Shown: one piece after another, positions 22,691-25,574 of the stretch
Layout: each line of letters opens with the position of its first letter
Position numbering within the stretch: the stretch's first letter is position 1
DNA from: Collinsella aerofaciens
Lineage (GTDB): Bacteria; Actinomycetota; Coriobacteriia; Coriobacteriales; Coriobacteriaceae
Direction: 5' to 3'
DNA length: 25,574 nucleotides
Assembly (NCBI GenBank): GCA_008671135.1
Contig: RQAP01000044.1
Location: 1-25,574 of the forward strand
Translations under genes and position numbers: made by a program
The notes under the pieces: model-generated
The model's database searches: none
Told to the model about the DNA's origin: nothing
Seen by the model: the letters and a program-made list of their open reading frames with translations, nothing else

Positions 22691-22864
22691 CGCGGAAAAG
22701 GGGGACATGATCCTCAAGCGAACGGCAAAGGGGCAAACCGTTTTCGCTCAACTGCTTTATGCCCCTCGCTCGCCAGCTTAATCGGCTTACGCCGCGGCAA
22801 CACAAAGCCGCTACACCTGTGACGGAGCTATGAAGTGGTATCTATTGCCGGAGCGGGCTATGCC

Positions 22865-22914
22865 AAGGAGTGTTCCAGATTGCCGGCAGATAAGGAATGT
22901 CCCCAGGTGCCGGC
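22865..22914 (+). repeat. Two tandem copies of a 27-base repeat
   Basis: AAGGAGTGTTCCAGATTGCC... (from 22865) and AAGGAATGTCCCCAGGTGCC... (from 22892) share the core AAGGAxTGTyCC followed by TGCCGGC, with a 27-base period. A third copy is at 25411-25433. Confidence 0.65.
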
Positions 22915-23026
22915 CGCGGGCGTGACTTTCATCCCGTTTGGCGCTCCGGTCGCCTAGATGTTCGTCATGCGTACCCGCAAACGTGGGACAATGGCGCTGT
23001 TGGTTTTACAGACAAAGGATGTGCCT

Positions 23027-24970
23027 ATGAACACCCTCGCCGCCAAAGTCAGCCGGCAGCGCCGCCTGTTTGCGCGATTTGCTTCTGTCTGCGCACTCGT
23101 CGCGCTTGCATTGCTGCTACTGCCCGCCGCCGCACACGCCGACGGTTATTCCATGACCCAAACCTACATCAGCGCCACGGTCGAAGCCGACGGATCGCTG
23201 ACCGTTGTCGAGGGACGCCAGTTTGATTTCGACGACGACATCAACGGCGTGTTTTGGGAGATCAATACGGGCTCCAACCAGCAGGGCGGCACGGCGGGCG
23301 TCGACGTGCTGAGTGTCGAGGAAGAGGACACCGCGTTTAACAAAGTCGATAACGCGAACAAGGGCGACTCTGGCGTCTACACGGTCGAGCAGACCGGTGA
23401 CGGCGTAAGGATTAAGGTGTTCAGCCCTCACGAGAGCGGCGACAGCGCAATCTACTACGTGAGCTACACCATGACCGGTGCGGTCATGAACTGGGCCGAT
23501 AACGCCGAGCTCTACTGGAAGTTCGTGGGCGACGGCTGGTCTGCGGATTCCGACGATGTCGAGATGGAAGTGCGCTTCGCAAATGCCGCTGCCGGGACGG
23601 CGGCCGTCAAAGGCGATAACTTCCGCGCATGGGGCCACGGTCCGCTGACGGGCGACGTGTCGCTCGATGAGGACGAGCCCATGGTCACCTATACCATTCC
23701 CTGCGTGCATCAGGGCGAATTCGCCGAGGCACGCATCGCCTTCCCCAGCGACTGGGTGCCGCAGCTTGCCGCCTCGGGCGAAGAGCGCATGTCAACGATC
23801 CTGAGCGAAGAGAAGGAATGGGCCGACGAAGCTAACGCCCGCCGCGCTCACGCTCGCATGATTGCCAATGCACTTGCCGTGCTAAGTGTTGTTGCGGCGG
23901 TGGCCTTTACCGGCACAATCGTTATGCTCAAGCTGCGCCGCCGCAAGCCCAAGCCGCTTTTCCAGGACGAATATTTCCGCTATGTGCCTTCGGCCGACCA
24001 TCCCGCCGTGCTTTCGGCCCTCATGAGCTGGAACGAGGTGCCCGATCAGGCATATATCGCCACGCTCATGAAGCTCACTGACGACCGTGTGATCAAGCTG
24101 GAGCAGGCGACCGTGACCAAGGCCAAGAAGGGTCTGCTGGGGCGTGAAAAAGAAGAGCAGACGTATCGCGTGACGGTGAGCGATGCGGGCTGGAAGTCGG
24201 CCAAGGGCATTGACCACATGGTGCTCAAGGTCTTCTTTGCCGGTGCTAAGCCTGACGAGAACGGCGATCGCTCGCGCACGTTCGACGAGCTGCAGCACTA
24301 CGTCAAGCAGCATGCTACACCCGTGGGCGACAAGCTCGAGGACTATCAGAACACCGTTAAGGGCAAGCTGGCCGATAGCGAGTACGTTGCCTCGGACGGC
24401 ATTGTCGCAATGGTGTTTGGCCTGGTCCTGGGCATTCTAATTGCCTTTATTCCTATTGGATCCATTTTCTTTACCGACGGCGCGCAGGCGAACATTATCG
24501 CCGCGGTTATCTCGGTGCCGATTGTGCTGGTGGGTATCGGCGTGGGCCTTACGTTCCGCCGCTTTACGCCGGAGGGCGCCGAGGTGGCGGCTCGCTGCAA
24601 GGCACTTAAGCATTGGCTCGAGGACTTCACTCGTCTAAAGGAAGCCGTCCCCGGCGATCTGGTGCTGTGGAACAAGCTGCTGGTGATGGGCGTGGCGCTG
24701 GGTGTTTCCAAGGAAGTGCTGCGTCAGCTTGCCGAGGCCGTGCCGCCCGAGGTGCGCGAGGCCGACGGCTTCTATGACAATTATCCCTGCTACTGGTGGT
24801 ACTACCATCATTACGGTATCGAGTCTCCGCTCGATTCGTTCGATGACGTGTATCACGAGAGCATCCGTGAGCTGGCGTCGAGCTCCGACAGCTCGGGCGG
24901 CGGCGGAGGCGGCGGCTTCTCTGGCGGCGGAGGCGGCGGCGTCGGCGGAGGCGGCGGCGGAACGTTCTAG
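23027..24970 (+). CDS. DUF2207 family membrane protein with glycine-rich tail
   Basis: A 647-residue protein. A signal peptide (1-38, hydrophobic core VCALVALALLLLP, cleavage after AHA) leads into an extracytoplasmic DUF2207 domain (about 40-275) of beta-strand character (MTQTYISATVEADGSLTVVE). A transmembrane helix (about 278-300) precedes a cytoplasmic region with Arg/Lys (KLRRRKPKP); two more helices lie at about 459-482 and 489-510. The C-terminus (about 624-647) is almost pure Gly with Ser, ending GGGTF, typical of this family. Function of DUF2207 proteins is unknown; export or envelope roles are assumed. The ATG at 23027 has AAAGGA; an in-frame ATG at 22958 lacks one and would extend the signal peptide. 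It is a single-gene unit with a terminator. Confidence 0.88.
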   Translation: MNTLAAKVSRQRRLFARFASVCALVALALLLLPAAAHADGYSMTQTYISATVEADGSLTVVEGRQFDFDDDINGVFWEINTGSNQQGGTAGVDVLSVEEEDTAFNKVDNANKGDSGVYTVEQTGDGVRIKVFSPHESGDSAIYYVSYTMTGAVMNWADNAELYWKFVGDGWSADSDDVEMEVRFANAAAGTAAVKGDNFRAWGHGPLTGDVSLDEDEPMVTYTIPCVHQGEFAEARIAFPSDWVPQLAASGEERMSTILSEEKEWADEANARRAHARMIANALAVLSVVAAVAFTGTIVMLKLRRRKPKPLFQDEYFRYVPSADHPAVLSALMSWNEVPDQAYIATLMKLTDDRVIKLEQATVTKAKKGLLGREKEEQTYRVTVSDAGWKSAKGIDHMVLKVFFAGAKPDENGDRSRTFDELQHYVKQHATPVGDKLEDYQNTVKGKLADSEYVASDGIVAMVFGLVLGILIAFIPIGSIFFTDGAQANIIAAVISVPIVLVGIGVGLTFRRFTPEGAEVAARCKALKHWLEDFTRLKEAVPGDLVLWNKLLVMGVALGVSKEVLRQLAEAVPPEVREADGFYDNYPCYWWYYHHYGIESPLDSFDDVYHESIRELASSSDSSGGGGGGGFSGGGGGGVGGGGGGTF

Positions 24971-24985
24971 CGCGCTCTGATTTTT

Positions 24986-25034
24986 GGGATGGATCTTCTC
25001 CGGCGACTGTTGGCGGAAAATCTATCCCATTTTT
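24986..25034 (+). terminator. Terminator after the DUF2207 gene
   Basis: GGGATGGATCTTCTCCG pairs with CGGAAAATCTATCCC with a few mismatches, followed by ATTTTT. It starts 15 bases after the stop codon and is flanked by T's on the left (TTTTT), so it could also act in reverse. Confidence 0.8.
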
Positions 25035-25085
25035 ATGCTTTGAAATGGGTCTATCTTTCCGTTACGGATCCCCACACAGGGGGCA

Positions 25086-25315
25086 GTGGGCAAAAAATGC
25101 CAAATATGAGTACTGTTGCCATTATAGTGACATATATTTGCACTAAATAATGGGCTCCTAATGAGATTATCTCTCGTTAGGGGCCCATTTTATTGAACAT
25201 TTGTGGAAATACGTCAGCTCGCCTGACTGGCTGCTATGTCTAAAAGCCTCTAAAATGCCCCAAATCGCTGCTACTAAAAAGGTAACAGTACTCATATTTG
25301 ATGTTTTTTGCCCAC
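25086..25315. repeat. 230-bp AT-rich inverted-repeat element (MITE-like)
   Basis: The terminal 33 bases, starting GGGCAAAAAATGCCAAATAT at 25088, match the reverse complement of 25281-25313 at 29 positions; two more bases pair outward on each side. The interior is AT-rich, in contrast to the flanks, and holds a terminator-like hairpin at 25146-25194 (AATGGGC/GCCCATT, then CTAA/TTAG and GAGA/TCTC). There is no reading frame of note. It may be a non-autonomous mobile element. Confidence 0.75.
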
Positions 25316-25410
25316 AGCTATTTGCAGACCCCTCTATAGGGCGACGCCAACGAGGGTTTCGTCGACTGTGCTACCCAAGAATGTCCCCAACGACTAGGTG
25401 CGGTTGCTGC

Positions 25411-25433
25411 CAAGGAGTGTCCCGGGGTGCCGG
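25411..25433 (+). repeat. Third copy of the AAGGAxTGTyCC...TGCCGGC repeat
   Basis: AAGGAGTGTCCCGGGGTGCC followed by GGC matches the tandem pair at 22865-22914. A degenerate fourth copy (CAAGAATGTCCCCAACGA) lies just upstream at about 25375. Confidence 0.6.
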
Positions 25434-25467
25434 CACAGACGATATGAGCAGGACATAAAAACATTGA

Positions 25468-25561
25468 GAGCCCCTGCTGCATGAAAGACCGCGGATTAGG
25501 CCGACAATGGTGAGTGTCTAATTCAGCCGCGGCGGCCACGCCGCATTCATGGAAGGGGCTC
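25468..25561. promoter_or_regulatory. Strongly folded segment before a possible start codon
   Basis: GAGCCCC (25468-25474) pairs with GGGGCTC (25555-25561), CATGAA (25480-25485) with TTCATG (25546-25551), and CCGCGGATTAG (25489-25499) with CTAAT...CCGCGG (25518-25532); a small GC hairpin (GCGG/CCGC) lies inside the right arm. GGAAGGGG at 25551-25558 could be a ribosome site for an ATG at 25564, of which only the codons for Met-Leu-Asp are in the window. It could be a structured 5' leader or another palindromic element. Confidence 0.5.
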
Positions 25562-25574
25562 CCATGCTCGATAC

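Noticed and set aside
24894..24969. GGC-rich simple repeat at the end of the DUF2207 gene as a phase-variable or non-coding repeat
   Set aside because: It is in frame and encodes the glycine-rich C-terminal tail that is normal for this family.

Overview
The window reads as chromosomal DNA of a high-GC actinobacterium, most likely a Collinsella-like member of the Coriobacteriia. This is inferred from codon use (G/C-ending codons almost throughout), the actinobacterial order eno - septum protein (FtsB/DivIC-like) - ppx, and intergenic spacers packed with palindromic repeats. No 16S gene or species marker is present, so the genus is a judgement, not a measurement.

Bases 1-9540 hold histidine biosynthesis. 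After the 3' end of an unrelated gene and its terminator, a plus-strand cluster runs hisZG (one fused gene), hisD, hisC, hisB, hisH, hisA, hisF, hisI, hisE. A PHP-type histidinol-phosphatase (hisK) lies just downstream on the minus strand. Together they encode all steps from PRPP + ATP to histidine. The most unusual gene is hisZG: the HisRS-like regulatory subunit and the short-form catalytic subunit of ATP phosphoribosyltransferase are one 571-residue chain, and the catalytic half has three closely spaced cysteines. Palindromes sit inside the operon between hisB and hisH and between hisF and hisI.

Bases 9540-15580 carry plus-strand housekeeping genes: a stand-alone LarC C-terminal domain, a YfcE-like phosphodiesterase, MazG, enolase with its own promoter region and terminator, an FtsB/DivIC-like septum protein and a Ppx/GppA phosphatase. 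Next come a repeat-rich spacer, a minus-strand tRNA-Leu(TAA), a membrane-anchored helical-repeat protein (minus), and an orphan galactitol-type PTS IIB followed by a VOC/glyoxalase-fold protein (plus).

Bases 17160-25574 contain a minus-strand operon (UBA-like/DUF4342 membrane protein, OmpR-family regulator, sensor kinase), a small membrane protein and a metallophosphoesterase (plus), glutamyl-Q-tRNA(Asp) synthetase (minus, possibly leaderless), and a secreted/membrane DUF2207 protein with a glycine-rich tail (plus). The final 600 bases have no complete gene but hold a terminator, a 230-bp AT-rich inverted-repeat element, a short dispersed repeat and a strongly folded segment ending at a possible start codon.

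No CRISPR array, transposase, phage gene or recognisable defence system is present. The main candidates for something undescribed are the several families of palindromic, MITE/REP-like intergenic elements without a local transposase, the HisZ-HisG fusion with its cysteine cluster, the orphan LarC C-terminal protein, the IIB-VOC pair, and the UBA-domain protein coupled to a two-component system.
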